A stretch of 64,000 bases of DNA from Auricularia sp. M13 (GCA_037042915.1 CM073201.1:1550001-1614000), one strand, 5' to 3'; positions 12,050-26,700 are shown, counted from the stretch's first letter. A program made the numbers and translations. The notes: generated by a model not told the origin, from the sequence alone.

Positions 12050-12254
12050 TAACCCACTCTCTGTTGTATCTGTCTGCTCGTTTGTTCCTGGCCATACGTT
12101 GTTTCCAGTACTAAGTCTGTATTCATAAATGTTACTCTGAGCGTTCCGTTTGCATACAGTATCTACTCATAATCTACGAGTATGAGGAGCTGGCAGAACG
12201 CGTGCTGCAACTCCGAAAGCCGAGCGCGTCTCGGCTTGTGCGCGAAACACAACC

Positions 12255-15200
12255 ATGGCCATCCAAGGCATTGATGCAGCCTCCGTACACCGCCTAACGT
12301 CGGGCCAGGTCGTGACCGATCTCCAAACATGCGTCAAGGAGCTCGTCGAAAATAGTCTCGATGCAGGCGCAACAAGTATCGGTGCGCCACGGTCGCGCTT
12401 TGCGTGCCCTTGCCTGACAAGTCGCGTAGACGTGCGCTTCAAGAATCACGGCGTCGCCAGTATCGAGGTCATTGACAATGGTAGTGGGATAGCGCCCTCT
12501 GACTATGACTTTATCGCGCTCAAGCACTATACGAGCAAGTTGTCGACCTTCGAGGATATCGCTGCTGTGCGCACGTTCGGGTTCCGCGGGGAGGCTCTTT
12601 CATCGCTGTGCGCACTATGCGAGAGCGTGACCGTCACCACCGCAACCCAAAATGAGGCTCCCATGGGGACTGTTCTCGAGTTCGACTCGCGCGGGAGAGT
12701 CACGAGTCGCTCGGGCAAAGTTGCGCGACAGGTACCTTGCTTTCTTGCTGTACTGTTGAACTCTACGTTAACCAGTCAAAAACACAGCGCGGCACGACTG
12801 TTACGCTCACCAGACTATTCGCTCCGCTGCCTGTGAGGAGGAAGGATCTCGAAAAGAACGCGAAACGCGAGTTTGGAAAAGCGCTCAATCTCCTGCAAGC
12901 GTACGCGCTCGTACCCTGTACGATTGAAAACGGTGGTGTACGCTTCACCGTATCCAACCAGCTCGACGGGGGAGGGTGAGCTGGGTGGCTGCTTATCCGT
13001 GAACGAGGGCTAATAACTGGCTACAGCCGCAAGACTCAGATTCAGACCAAGGGCACTGGTGTGATTCAGAACGCCGTCACTGCGCTTTGGGGCCCGAAAG
13101 CAATGGATAACGTGGTACATTTGGATGTCGAATTCGATGTGGAGGCAGAACGCAGCGCACTCAAGCGAATAGCTCACCTAGCAGCGTGTGTTTCTGTCTG
13201 CGGTGTTCATTTTTCTGTTAGTCTGAACTTACTGCAGCATGACGCACGTCAGGCTATCGGGTTTGGTGTCCAAGTTCGCCGTTGGATGTGGGCGACAAGG
13301 CTCTGATCGACAATATCTATTCGTCAATGGACGACCTTGTAATCTGCCGAAGGTGGTTATAATCGCATGCCTCGTTATGAATCTGACACACTTTTGCCAG
13401 GTTCAACGAGCTATCAATGAGACTTATCGACAATTCAATGCCACCCAAACGCCGTTCGTTGTCATGAACATCATAATACCAACGGGTACGTAGCCCCATT
13501 TCTATTGGAATCACACATACTCAGTGCGCAACAGAGACCTGCGACATCAATGTTCGTCAAAATGCTCGATTGCCGTCTGTCTCAACTTACAACAGGTCAG
13601 TCCTGACAAGAGGACAATATTTCTGCACAATGAACAGAACTTCATCGCTGCGCTGAAGGTGCGTGTGTTGCCATAACGGCCAACATGAGCATTCCGTTCA
13701 ACTCGATGAGTTGCGTAGGAAAATCTTGAGCACGCGTTTGCAGAGTCGCGATCGACATTTTCTATTAACACGGCGCTATCGGCATCTCAAGGAGCCAACG
13801 CCCGCCAAGATGACAGCGGGGAGGAAGACACAGATGAGGAGGACGATGATCAGGAAGACTTCAATCCTCCACCGACGCAGGCTCAAGTGACTGGCGGTCT
13901 TTCCATTGTGCAAAGTCGTCCCTCATCATCAAGCTGCGCGACTGTAGTCCCCTTCCCCAGAAACAATCCGATGCTCACCAGACTCCACACAACCTGGGGC
14001 GTACGGCCGGACGTGAAACGCCCCTCTTTCTGCCTCAGGACGATGAGCCTGCCGCGGACAGAAGGCACAGTCCTGCGTTTGTCGACAATGCCGCCTTTCC
14101 TGAGGGGCGCGTCTCGGACACTGATATGATAATCGACGACGACGACGTTACCGAGCCAACTTCTGACACTACGCCGCCGCCCAAGAAGACCGTGCAAACG
14201 CTGCTGTCTTCGTGGGCTCTACCCAAGCCGACAGGCTCATCCGCTGTACTGTCTGCGAAACGGCCTCGATCCGATGAAATGGAACTCGCTGCCGCTGCGC
14301 GCTCGCCGCGGAAACCCCCACCCAGTAAACGCTTCAAAGCGATTTCCCCCGGCGTTGAAGAGACACCCAGCGAGACCAGAACACCCGAAACGATTACCGT
14401 TGATATTGAACTAGAGGACCTTATCCGTACTGGCGGAGAGCCTGCTTCGCCCGCACTTTCGAAGGCGATAGAACGAGGCGCCGTTCAGCAACCACAGCGT
14501 ACCTCAAAAGGGAGCAAAACATCCCCGTTGTCCGTCTCCCGCTCTACATCGCTTGCCAGCGTGTCGACCAATCTTCTTGCTGCCAAGCTCGTTGACCTGA
14601 CAGACGATAACGATGAGCTCAGTCACCACAGTCGACCCAGTAACGAAGAAGCTATACGATCCTCCTTTGCTCGAGGCGGTTCTGGTACTAGTACTGCCGC
14701 GCCAACAGTTCGCCTTGACCTCGACGCGATCTCTGAGTCATTGCAAATTGACTATGGCGCCGATGTCAAATCAACGGAACATGGCCCAGCTCTCTCGCTG
14801 GAGGATGCAGGCATCGCTGCTGACGCGCAGGCCGCCGAGGAGAAGCTTTCGCGAATCATCCATAAGGCCGACTTTCCACGCATGGAGATTATCGGCCAGT
14901 TCAACTTGGGGTTTATTGTCGCCCGGCTGCGGTCGCCGGAGGACGACCACGACGACGATTTGTTCATCATCGATCAGCATGCCTCGGACGAGAAATATAA
15001 CTTCGAGATGTTGCAGCAGACGACGAAGATGGAGACTCAGAGACTGTTGAGGTGGGCATTTGGCGTTACTAGTATGGCTGGATCTGATTTCTCGTCAGGC
15101 CACGCCCGTTGGAGCTGACTGCGGCCGACGAACTGCTCGCTATTGAGCGGATTGATGTTCTTCGGAAGAATGGCTTTGACCTGGTCGTCGACGAGGACGC

Positions 15201-15615
15201 GCCGGCTCATCAGAGAGTCAAGCTCACTGCAATTCCTGTAAGCAAGAACACAACATTTGACGTGCAAGGTACGCTATCTTTTCCTGTGTCTTCCTTAGTT
15301 TTTTGTCCTCATATGGTCGTAGATCTTGAGGAGCTCATCCATATGCTCCGAGATGCTGCACCAGGCCAGACCGCTCGATGTTCCAAAGTGCGGGCCATGT
15401 TCGCCATGAGGGCATGCCGCAAGAGTGTCATGATTGGAGATGCTCTAACTATGCGCCGGATGAAGGAGATCGTTTTGCATATGGGTGCTATGGACCAGCC
15501 TTGGAACTGTCCTCACGGGCGGCCGACAATGCGACACTTGACAAGCCTGGACAGATACAGCCAATCAAACACGATGATATCGACTGGGATGCATTCATGG
15601 ATTGAAAATCCGTAA
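12255..15615 (+). CDS. PMS1: DNA mismatch repair endonuclease subunit Pms1 (MutL homologue)
   Basis: The start is ATG 12255. The N-terminal GHKL ATPase is clear: [17 protein letters not shown], then (after an intron ending CGTAG) [20 protein letters not shown] and [12 protein letters not shown]. It continues [20 protein letters not shown] and [14 protein letters not shown] long acidic, Ser/Pro-rich linker holds [10 protein letters not shown]. The C-terminal endonuclease domain has [16 protein letters not shown], the metal-binding [25 protein letters not shown] and [15 protein letters not shown]. The catalytic DQHA(X)2E(X)4E form makes this the Pms1/PMS2-type partner of Mlh1 that nicks the strand to be repaired. 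TAA in the MRHL frame is at 15613-15615. A switch in the linker at about 13888 is explained by a 47-nt intron (GTGACT...CAAG). The last 20 codons show a possible frame break, described in the findings. Confidence 0.92.
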
Positions 15616-15754
15616 TTCCTGTACAATAGAACTTGGACGAGGATATGTAGCCACCACGCTGGCCTGAATCGGAGATTTCCTGACGCGCCTGACGCGCACT
15701 CCTCTCCGCCCATCCACCGACGTTACACGCGTCACAGTCGCGTTTTGGTGTACC

Positions 15755-18700
15755 ATGGCCGCCGTCATCAAGATCAAGCTCAAGACGGCGCGTGATTTGC
15801 TTGGGAAGAAGGACTACGCTGGCGCGCGAAACGCCGCGAACGATGTCCTGTCGTTCGAGCCGGATAATTACAACGCGTACGCAGCCAGTATCCCAGCTGT
15901 ACCGACTCTGATTATACTAGGAACGTGTTTCTTGGGCTAGCAAGCTTGGAGCTTGGGCAACTGAAGGAGAGCGAGGAGGCAAGTCCATTGTGTTTCGATG
16001 CTGCGAAAAGGTGCTGAACCTCAGCAGGCGTACCGCCGTGCGACCTCAGCCCATCCGGAGCAGTTGCTTGCCTGGCAGGTCAAACAATGTACCTTCTGCT
16101 GAGGACAATGTTCTAAACGCCTTAATATAGGGTCTGACCAAGTTTTACGAGCGTGCAGAGCGCTGGGACGAATGCCTGGAATGCCTATATACACAATTGC
16201 AGTTGCTCGCTAAGGCGTATGTGGGGCACCCGTATCCATAGTACACTGGCTGACCAAATATGTCTATTCAGCGAAGACAGTAAAAAATGCGCAGAACTTG
16301 TTCAGCGCATTATTGACATTCGTCGTGCGCACGGCTCGTCACAGCAGGTTTGCCGACGCCGTCTAGCACCAAACTCGGTATTGACGATCCAGAAAGATAG
16401 TAGAAGCTCTTCAACTCCTACTGCCAACGTCGACTTACTACCCAGTTCTGTCTGCCTTGCCCGACGCCGACCCTTCTGCACCTACGGCTACTACGACCTA
16501 CGCGATTCAGCGCGCCATCCACCATTCGCTACCTATACTGCAAGAGATCATCGCTATACTCGAAAAGGAGGAGGAGAGCTTCATGGCTCGCGAGTTCAAC
16601 AAGCGCAGAACACGCTTGAATGCCGGTACGCCAGAGCAAATTAAGCGACAAGTTGGCCTCGAAGTGTGGGAGACATCGCAGGTGCCTACTTTGTTTTGTT
16701 ACGTTCCAACTTCAATGCTCATATTGTTCCAGCTCCCTCGATTCTACAACGAGGTGCTCAGCCATCCCGACGCTAGTGACGACCTGCGTCGGTCAACTGA
16801 GTCCACACTACTCCGCTATCGTCTCCAACATTTGCAGGCTCTGGGAGCCACTCCTTCGGCGTCGCAGAAGCGCAGCACCTTGAGCGCGGAGGTGATAGAG
16901 ACTATCAACGGCATGGTTCTTCTCAATATTCCGGACGAGACGGCCTGGCGAATACATCTCGATCTACGCGACGTTCTTCATCTCGATGATGAGGGGATCA
17001 GCACATTGCGACGTTTCTGCGAACTTATCCCCGATTCTCCTCTGTCTCGGCTTGCCCGGGCGTACTTCCAATATCGCAAGATTGGCGTAGACGATGATGA
17101 CGAGGAGACCAGTCTCTCCGCTGCGGAAGATGAAGTAGACATGGACGCGTTACTCACTACTATCATTGTACGTGCGGTACGCGCATCTCTTCTACCACCA
17201 TTACTTACTCGTAGGCCAGGACGCATTTGAGGAAGGACCGCCATCGGTCACCGCGAGCCGCATGCTCGCAGACATTTACTACGACGACCGAGATTTTCAG
17301 AGTTCCATCAAGGTTGCTCAGGGTGGGCTCGAATGTCTCTCAAGATTGGAATCAGACCTCGCCGTTTCGTTACCTCAGTATGCATGCAAACATAACTCCA
17401 TGGTTGACCACTCACTCTCGCGTTGGAACAGAACGCGGCGATTCTTCAGTACCGTTCTGGCTACAGGCTTGACGCATCACTATCCTCCGAAACACCACAA
17501 TCGAGCCGTTCCGATTCTTGATCGTGTCCTGGCAGATTATCCGGACGACATACCGTGTCTCCTCGCGCGTGCATACATTCATCAGCACGCCAAACGCTGG
17601 AAGGAGGCTTTGGTCATATTCAATCGCGTGCGCATCCTTGCCGGCAACGACGACGACGTCCTCATGGAAGCGTCAGAAGAGGCGGCATGGTGTATGGCAC
17701 AATCTGACGATCTGGATTCTGCGGCCCGGCAATTGAAGGAGGTGATCGCTCTTCTTGACGATTGGGATGGCCATGAAGAACAGAAAGCTAGGGCATCGTG
17801 GCGTTTGGGGCGCTGCATGTGGGAATTAGGCGGTGCGTGAACGAATCTGAGGCCGATTGCCGCCAACTAAGAAATATGCAGCCCGACAGGAAGCCTATGC
17901 ATTGTTTGTTTCTGCCCTCAAGCACAGCAATACCTTTGCACCGGCCTTCACATCACTGGGCATATATTATCTTGAAGTTTCGGTTCCTCCGGATACAGCT
18001 CGGGCGTCAAAGTGCTTCCAGAAAGCCTTCGAGCTAGATGCCCGTGAAGCAGATGCGGCGCGGCGCCTCGCTGAAGGGTTTGCCAACGAGCAGGAATGGG
18101 ATCTCGTGGATATTGTTGCGCGTAGGACCATCGAAGGCGAAGGAGGGCCTCTGGGTGCCGATGCGATCGCCCTGCAAGCGCAGAGATATCTTCCCGTCAA
18201 TGCATGGGCCTGGAAGGCTGCTGGTGTCGTCGAGATGGTTCGTCTTGTGCGCCCTCACTGCGACACAAAGAATGCTTACCCGCCTGTAGCATCGCCGCAA
18301 CTATCCTGCGGCGATCCAGTCATTGCAGATTGCGTTGCGCGCAGACGAACATGATGCTTCGTCGTGGACGCGCCTCGGAGAGGCCTACCTTTTATCCGGC
18401 CGACACACTGCTGCGTTGAAAACATTCATGCACGCCAAGGAGCTCGACGACGCCGACTGGACCATCGATTATTTCATTGCTAAAGTGCAACAAGAGCTGA
18501 CCGAATTCGATGAATCCATCGCGGTATTCAGTTCGATACTCAAATCCCACCCAGAGCAATTAGGCGTGTCGTTCACACTCGCCCAGACATACTTGTATTC
18601 GGCAAGGAAGGACAGGGATACCGGCTTTATCGCGCGGTCGATTGACTCCATTGCGTCGGCCATCACACATTCGTTGGCCTTGCTTAATTCTGCCGCTACC

Positions 18701-20716
18701 TTCAAACGCTCTATCTGGAAGCTCTTGATGGACTCTCTACTGGATATTCCGTTAGGAAGTAGGTGGTATGAATCGAGTGCCTTACGAGCAGCACTGGCCG
18801 CTGTGCTAGGTTTCTTCCCGCATGACCTTGGCGAATTCGCACTGTTCCTCACGTATCCCGTGAATCCCCATGCCGACAACTCGAACGGTGTTCCGCTTCC
18901 GGTACTTTTAGCAGTGCTCGCGGGTCAAGAAAGAGCAGCCCTGGTACCCACAGACGACGCTGCAGGATCTGCAACTGCCGCATATGACTTAGCAGTTGCT
19001 CTGCGGCTTGCTCTGCGGTACCTGCACAACGATACTTCAAGAGAAGACTGCTCCTCTCATGTGCTCTTACGCTTGAAGCGCGCCGTCCGCCTGCAACCTC
19101 ACTGCGATATCTACTGGGCTGCCCTTGGCCACATGTATCTTCAGGACAACGCTGAGATGGCTCAGCATGCATTGATCAAGGCCATTGAATGCGACAATAC
19201 AGTAAGTTCTGCTGATAGCGATGATGCGAGGCTTAAGGCGATGTTCAGAATGCTGCACACTGGGCCAGTCTGGGAATATTATATCTCCACCACGGCGATT
19301 TGGAACTCGCAAATCAAGCCTTTCTTAGAGCTCAAATCATTGACCCCGATTTTACTCTCGCCTGGGGTGGTCAAGCACTGGTCGCAACAGCAAATCATCA
19401 TCCCCAAGACGCGCGGGCGCTCCTCGAGCACGCAGTGCGGTTACCGCGTGTTGTGGTGCGTTGCAAATTTTGCCCACTGAATCATTCTCATCAGGCACAT
19501 CCAGCCTGAGTTGGATTTGGAATTTGCCCATCGCGAATTCCGAAACCTTACAGCTTTACATGATCAGACGGCGTCAACTGACCGTTTGCTGAATATCTTC
19601 GCCCTCCTCGATCGATACTGCAAACTGCATGTCTCGGACTCCTACGGTCTCCATCTCTTCGGTCTCGTATGCGAGCGTCTTGCTCTGTACGACAAGGCTG
19701 CTTCGGTGCTGGCAGACTGTCTGGCAACTTTGGAATCGCTGTACGAGCATTCAGAAAACCCTCAGGTCGAGCGTCAGTACGTCATTGCAAACGTATCGCT
19801 CGGAAGAATACGCCTCGCATCCAGAGACTACATTGCTGCCATTGAAGCGTTTAGCACTGCGGGTTCTCTCGTCACATCCATTTCGGATGGGGATTCACCT
19901 GCTCTGCAAGCCCAGATTGCATTCGGAACCGGCACCGCGCGTTTCAGGCTGGAGGACTACGAAGCAGCTCTTGGTCAACTTGAATCTGCCATGCACGATG
20001 TACCGATGGACGCGCAAGATCTCCGTGGTCACTGTTCCCTCGTTCTGTCACGAGTGCTATGGAACATGGACAGCGAAGAATCGCGAGGCGCTGCGCGCGA
20101 TCAACTGCTAGAATGGTATGTCCACTGTCGTTTTAAATCTTGTCACTCATGTACTTTCCCAGTATTGCTGCTAATCCGGAGGACCTGTCGGCGATTGTTG
20201 GCCTGGCGTGCATGGGCATGATCTTGTCAGACGACGACCTTGTTGACGCCACGCTGAGTGAAATTCTGGCCTTGCCTTCACACCGGCGATTGACTCTGGA
20301 TCCATCTCGGGATGTCCCTCACATTCGCGTAATGCAATTCTTACTCCAGGCAAGCTTCTATGGCATGTTGTTCTCGTCAAATTCTCATTCATACCCAGGG
20401 CGAGCATATTCAAGCACTCTCCGAAGCTCAGCGGGCTCTCCATGTTGAACCCCGCTCTTCTCACGCGATGATCGAATTGGGGCGCCTCCTACTACAGTTG
20501 CACTCGTCGCCCGCAGCGACTGGGGTACTATCGGCGAACGTAGCTGTGTCCCCCGCTGACCATGTTAGTTTACGTTTTGCTGCCATCGCGAAGGCACAAG
20601 CGCAAGTTGAAGGCCAGAGTGTCGATGCAAGGAAATTGGCACAGCGCGCAGTGATTCGCGCACCGTGGGCTCGCGAGAATTGGTGCGCGATGGCGATGGC
20701 AACTAAACCTCAATGA
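15755..20716 (+). CDS. SKI3: Superkiller protein 3 (Ski3/TTC37), TPR scaffold of the Ski complex
   Basis: The start is ATG 15755 (MAAVIKIKLKTARDLLGKKD). About 1,400 residues of tetratricopeptide repeats are spread over many exons with short introns. Recognisable repeats include YAGARNAANDVLSFEPDNYN, FLGLASLELGQLKESEEAYR, LLAWQGLTKFYERAERWDE, KCFQKAFELDAREADAARRL, SWTRLGEAYLLSGRHTAAL and RLQPHCDIYWAALGHMYLQ. The N-terminal order and length fit Ski3, the TPR scaffold that holds the Ski2 helicase and Ski8 and feeds mRNA to the cytoplasmic exosome for 3'-5' decay. The last exon ends AMATKPQ with TGA 20714-20716. The stop overlaps the end of the convergent ankyrin gene. Individual exon borders were not all resolved. 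Confidence 0.85.
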
Positions 20717-23700
20717 AACATTCGGAATGCTGTGCTGCTCTATTATACAGTATGTAAACTAGATAGTTTCCTGACCGAAGAGCTCCCTGCCCATGGAACC
20801 AAGACTTCATGATGCTGTTGCCCTCAGAATTTTTCATCTCCTCGGCGTGCCATGCCTGTTTCCGCTCGCCCGGATTTGAACCATCCTGCGGCTTTAACTG
20901 ACCAAGCGCGGCTGTGGTCGAACGTAGCGTGTCTAGGAGGTGTACGAGCTCGCGGGGCTGACCGGTCTCGTAGGCTTTGCTGAGGAGTTCCACACTCTTG
21001 GCTCGGTTGGGCGAATCCACCTTCCCATCTGATGACGGCGGAATATCCTCACTCTTGTCTTTGCCGGCGAAAAAGGCTACGAAAGCTTCAACTTGATCCG
21101 CTAATTTCTGATCGGCGCCAGGCCACATCTCGTCGCGCGATAACTTGGAAATGACCGTACGCATGAGCTGAAAGTCGGCGTCGGTCGGGACGAATGGAGG
21201 CGGATCGAGACTCGGTCGAGTATTCGAAGAGAGTTCTGTGACGACGCCACTCTTCTTCATAAGTAATTTGCGGTCACGAAGATCTTCCTTCCACGCAATA
21301 TCCATGGGAGTATCGCCAATGCTGTATTGGGAGCATTAGTTGAAGTCGAAAATCTGCGGTCCTGACACGGACCCGTTTTCTTTATCTAGCCGCACGTGGT
21401 ACGCTAGCAGAATGGCCAGCACCTGACTATATCCACGTCGCACTGCTGCATGTACGGGCAGGTCTCCGTCCACGTCCGAGATATCCAAAATTGGGTGTCC
21501 TCCCATAGCGTCAAGCAATGCTGCGACAAATGATGTCTGCCCACGCTTGACAGCGAGCATCAAAGGCTGAACATAGCGTCAGACTGCGTTCCCTGCAGAA
21601 CAGTGTGTCGTACTGTATTGCGACGGTGGAACGACACTCTTGATGCGAGGGTTTGAAGCGTAGAGACCGGCAGCTGGTCCACTATGGCTCTGAATAGCTT
21701 TTCGTGGCCGTTATCGCAGACAAGATGCAGGATGTTATAGCTAAAGGACTTGATTAGCATTCATGTTTACATGAGAAGAGTTCAGATTACCCTCGATGGT
21801 CAGTGGCTAAGACATCCACCCCCTGCTTGATGAGGAATTCTAACGTATCCGCTGGGCCACCAAGGGCGCAAAGGAGGAGCAAAGGCGTAAGGCGGGTCTG
21901 CTTCGCCGCCAAATGCAGATGCGCTCCATATTCAGGAGATACCTGAAGTAGCCGTTTGACGAGGCCAGTCAATTTCTCGGAAGCGGACGTCTGCTGGCAG
22001 CCAAGGATGGCAGCGAAGATGGGAGTCTCGTTGAGAGCAGATTTAGCAAACCCGAGCAACTCTGGCATTTTGCTGTCAAGGTCAATGCGACGAAGAGTCA
22101 GGGCCCTGTCGGTCGTCTTAGCGAGAGAGTAGAATCGATAAGCGGCGGCGGGGGCTGAGGACTGTAGCCACGCGATGGTACCAATGGCCCCATATCTGGC
22201 CGCCTGCCACAGCAGTGGTATATTGTCGGATGATTCGTAGCCAGGCGCGTCGGGGTCGCTTCGGCGAGCCAGGTCTTTGCGTTTCTTGCCGTGGACATTG
22301 AGGCCAAGGTACATCTTGCTCGTTTTCGGCGCGCCGGTATCGGATTCAACACCGTCCGTATCGATTTCGAAAGCGTCAAGGTCAACTCCGCGACCTGTCC
22401 TGCGGATATATTCGTCCAGGAGATGGACAGCATCAGCGTCGAGAAATTTCGACAGGTGAACGGCCTCAGAGACGTCTCGACCGTACTCTTCGAGGGCGTT
22501 AAGAATCGTGACGAATGCCTCCAGGTCACGTTCTTCAATCGCCTTCCGCAAAACATCAGTCGAATTGGTTGATTCCTGTTTCGTGTCGCTACACCAGTCG
22601 AAGGTAGCTTCGATAAGTGTGACGGGGTCCGTGGAAGAGCGAACTTGCGACACGCGCGAAGCAATATCTTCCAGATTGATGGAACCCCGATCGACCTGGC
22701 ACGACTCGTCAGAGTCAGAGTCAGAGTCGGTCCCGTCGTCATCTGAATCTACTGGAAGGTAAGGATGCATGCGTACGATCGATGACATACGTACCGTGAT
22801 TCTCAGCTTTTCGACTGGTGTCATCAGGCTTGTCCCACTGTGCGGCCGCAATGGTCAACACAAGCCGGGCTGTCTGCCAGCGTCTGGAAAGGCATGCGAT
22901 GGTGAAGGGATTAATGCCCCGCTCCCAGGTATTGAGTGGGTTTACGATATAGACGCCGATTTCGAGGGGGCGTTGGCCTGAGCGCTTGTGGCTGGGCAAG
23001 CACAGTTCGACAATGCGCGCATCGTCACCCTTCCAGCAAGCCTCGAACAGGTCGTTATATGCCTTGACCATGTAATCGCCGATATTCTGCCGGGAGAACG
23101 TGCTGTACGCCGCGGCCTTGCTGGACTCCTCGTCCTTGGGTTCTTCACGCTTCTGCTCCTGGTCGGGATTGGTATCTTCCCAGGTTTTAGCGCCGCTATC
23201 CGCCAGAAAACGCTCGGCATGCTTCAGAAAGGCGAGCACTTGCGACTCTTTCCGCAGACGAGTTTCATCCTTGGCAGCATCGCTATCACGAGAGCTTCTC
23301 GAGCGGACAATGCGCAGACGGCCCTGTAGACGCTCGTACTCGTCCTTCCAAGACCCCGAACCGAGCCAGGCGACGGCATCTTCAGGCGGGAGACTAGGAG
23401 ATGCAACAACCTTTGAGAGTTCGCGTACGCCATCGCGCACAGCGTCAAGGAACGTCCCCCGGCACCTCGAGTTCCACCGACCGCTGTTATACGACTGGCG
23501 AGTACCGGCTGAAATGTCGGCTCCCAGGGCGGTGAGCAGCCTGTAGAAATCGTTGCGGGAACCGAGCGATGCCTCAATGGGAAGTGTGACCACAGAGCGC
23601 CATTGCTCGCTGGAGGTATACCAGCCACGACTTCCACTGCCTTTTCTGAAGTGTACGGTTGGAGATGTTACTACGACGAGTGACAAGACAGACTCACTGC

Positions 23701-26700
23701 GCGGCAAGAGCCTGGTCGTAATCTTCCTGGGTGATGGCGGTCTTTGCACCGTGGGCAAGCAGCAGTACTGTCATCGCCAAATTGTTGGCAGCGACTGCAG
23801 ATACGAGAGGATGATATCCGATTGGAAGATTCATCATGAGACGGGCGGCCTTTGAGTCGAAGCGCAGGAAAGTGTAAACGAGTTCGACGTTCCCACTGGC
23901 CACAGCACGGTGGAAGATGGGTACGTATTCATTATCACCTGCGGACACAGACGCGCCGGCCTCGATGAGCCTGCGAGCAATCTCGCAAGCGACCGTCGCG
24001 TCTCTCGTCGTAAGAGTAGCAGCAAGCGGGTATAATGCCTCCCTCGTGGACTCGATTTTAACCGCGGATTTGGGGTCGGCCCCCGCTTTGAGAAGCACAT
24101 CTAAGACGGGCACAGAGCCGGCGGCGATGCTATGAAGCAGAGCATTGAAGCCAGTGTCCCAGTCGCATGCAGCCAGGTCGATGATATCAGGAAGTTCTTC
24201 CTCCTTCTCGAGCAACTCTTCGGGCGAGGCGGCATCGGCTTGCTTCTTGTCGTCCTTCTTTAAGTCGGAATCTGACCCGCCGACCGACGACCAAGAATCC
24301 TCGCTCAGTTCTTCGCCGTCACTCGCGGCTTCCTCCTCGGATTCGACCTTCATCTTCGCCGCTTCCGCAGCCTTCTTAGCTTCCTCCGCGGCTTTCTGCT
24401 TCGCTTCTTCTGCGGCCTTGTTCTCTGCGCTGCGTTCCAAGAGAAGCTTCACGATATCGGCATTGCCCTGCTGAGCGGCCAGCATGAGCGGCGTCCTGCC
24501 GTCTGCGAGTCTGCTCGTAATCCTAGCGCCGGCCGCTATGAGAGCATGGCAGATAGTGATCGGTGCCTTGGCAAGGATTGCAACATGCAGGGCCGTTCGT
24601 CCAACGTGGTCCCGAGCGATCAAGTCCGGTTTCTCCTCAAGTGACTTCTCGACAGCGATTAGGTCATGACGAGACACAGCGCCAAAGAGCTTCTCGAGAG
24701 GGCGAATATATGCTTGTTCTGCCCAGTCGCCTTCGTCGATAGGCTTGAAGCTGCCGACGCTCTGGCGGCCAGGATCATCTTGAATGAATCTGGGAGTAAT
24801 TAAACCTACAGTCCTTCATTGAACAGTTGCGGCTCACTTCACGCGCCCACGAATATAAATGTCGTCTTCCGTCTTCTGAAGGGCCTTGGCCTCGTTGTCC
24901 TGCGGCTCGGGGCAGAACTCGCAGCAATCTTCCAAACACTCGGCCATGGTGCCTTTGCCCCGTCAGCTTCTACCACCGCATCAAGAGAGGGACGCCCACC
25001 GAAGAAGGCGGGGTGTCGATGCAGGTTCGGTCTCTTCTTGTTCTTGGGGTTAAATGTGGAGTTGAGCCCAAGATCGTTCTGGTAAATAATCTTCTCGACG
25101 CGCGCGGCGTCGTACTTCGGTCCATACGGAACATGGAACATAGCGCTCTCGTAGGAGGAGATCTCTAGTCCGGTGACATCCGCCTTGAGGTCTCCCTTGA
25201 ACTTGCGCGTGCGGCGAACGTATACGGCTGATTTGGCAGGAATGCCGCGCAGACTGCGGCGAGCAGCCAGGTAGGACATGCGCTCGTTGCTGCTGGTGAT
25301 TTTCTCGAGAACAAGCAGTCGCGCGAGTCCGGAAATGCGAGCAAGCGATCGCTCGTAAATCTGGAGTAGAGTTATGTTACCCTGCATAGGTATGCGCGAC
25401 CGGCGACCGTGGGACTCACGGTAGGATCGATATCATCGCGTCTGAGGTCGGGGACGGCAATTTCGAAACCGCGCGAATGATATTTGGCTAGGCGGACTTC
25501 GTAGCTATGCGTAAATGAGTTTCGAGGACAGAGCACGAGGTGGAGCGTACTTACGATGGCGAACGGCGGGTGATATCGATGCTGTTGCACTGGCTCATCA
25601 ATGCGGTGACTGCACGAGGAGATGCCCACACGCGGGCTCCTGCATGGCCATGAGGGACTGAGTGGTATCCGAAAATCTAGATCGTCCATACCGTCGTATG
25701 CAACGCAAGCGCAATCGACGTCGAAGCCAGCGAGGATTTCAGCAGGAGAGGCGTAAAGACGAAGAACGATTTGCACAGAGCGATAGGGGAACTGGCCTGG
25801 AACTTCATGAGAATCCCATAACTATGTTACGACGGAAGTACGCACTGTGGATAGTAATCGCATGCTTGGTGCGAACGCAACTGGAAATGGCATGAGCTAC
25901 GATGAAATTTACCATGTACAACAACTGACGTGACATCCCAGGGAATTGAGTCCCTGCAATGCAGTCAATAAGGCCATGAACACAAACGATGCTGTGCATT
26001 GCACACGAACCTGATAGCCTCGTAAATTTGAATACACTTTTTCTCCGCCTGAAATAGTACGTTCAGATTCTGCACGCCTGTACGCACGAAACAGTAATCA
26101 CCTCTTCGGGACCATTGAGGCCGTATAGGAAGAGGTCTACATCGCTGGTGGCCCAGGTCACTGGTCAATGAAATACAGAATGAGATAACTTCATATCTTA
26201 TGAAAGAATAAACCTTGCCGTCCTCGTGGAACCACTTGCGCAAAGCGCGCTTGCTCTGCTGATCTCTGACCTTGGCGGGCAATGGGAGCAAGCAGGCAAG
26301 TACGCTGCCGCCAGCCACGATCACATTGCTCCACACCCCATTACCCAGCTGCGAGAGAGTTCCCTCTGAGAAGACGCTCCAAACGGCACGAAAATCTTCG
26401 AGGGACTGAGCCATAGCGGGCTCGCCAGTCTTGCGGCGGGCCGCGTCAGTGAGGGGCATAACATGACGAGCCTCGCGCTCCTTGTCGTCAGTGAACGTCC
26501 TGGCGACGGTACGGCGCAGTGCTTCGGTGTTCTCGGCAAATACGTCGATGAGTCCAGCGTGAGGATGATCTGGGAGGTTGCTGCGAGCGGTGGCGAATCG
26601 CTTCCTGAGCTCAGACTCGTGTACGAGCGCTGGCTTGAGAGCGTGTTGGAGAGATACCACGCCGCCACTCTGCGCTGCGGCCACCCGGTCGACAAAAGCT

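Noticed and set aside
13880-13935. Apparent frameshift in the PMS1 linker
   Set aside because: A 47-nt GT-AG intron (GTGACT...CAAG) in phase 0 restores the frame, so no break is needed.
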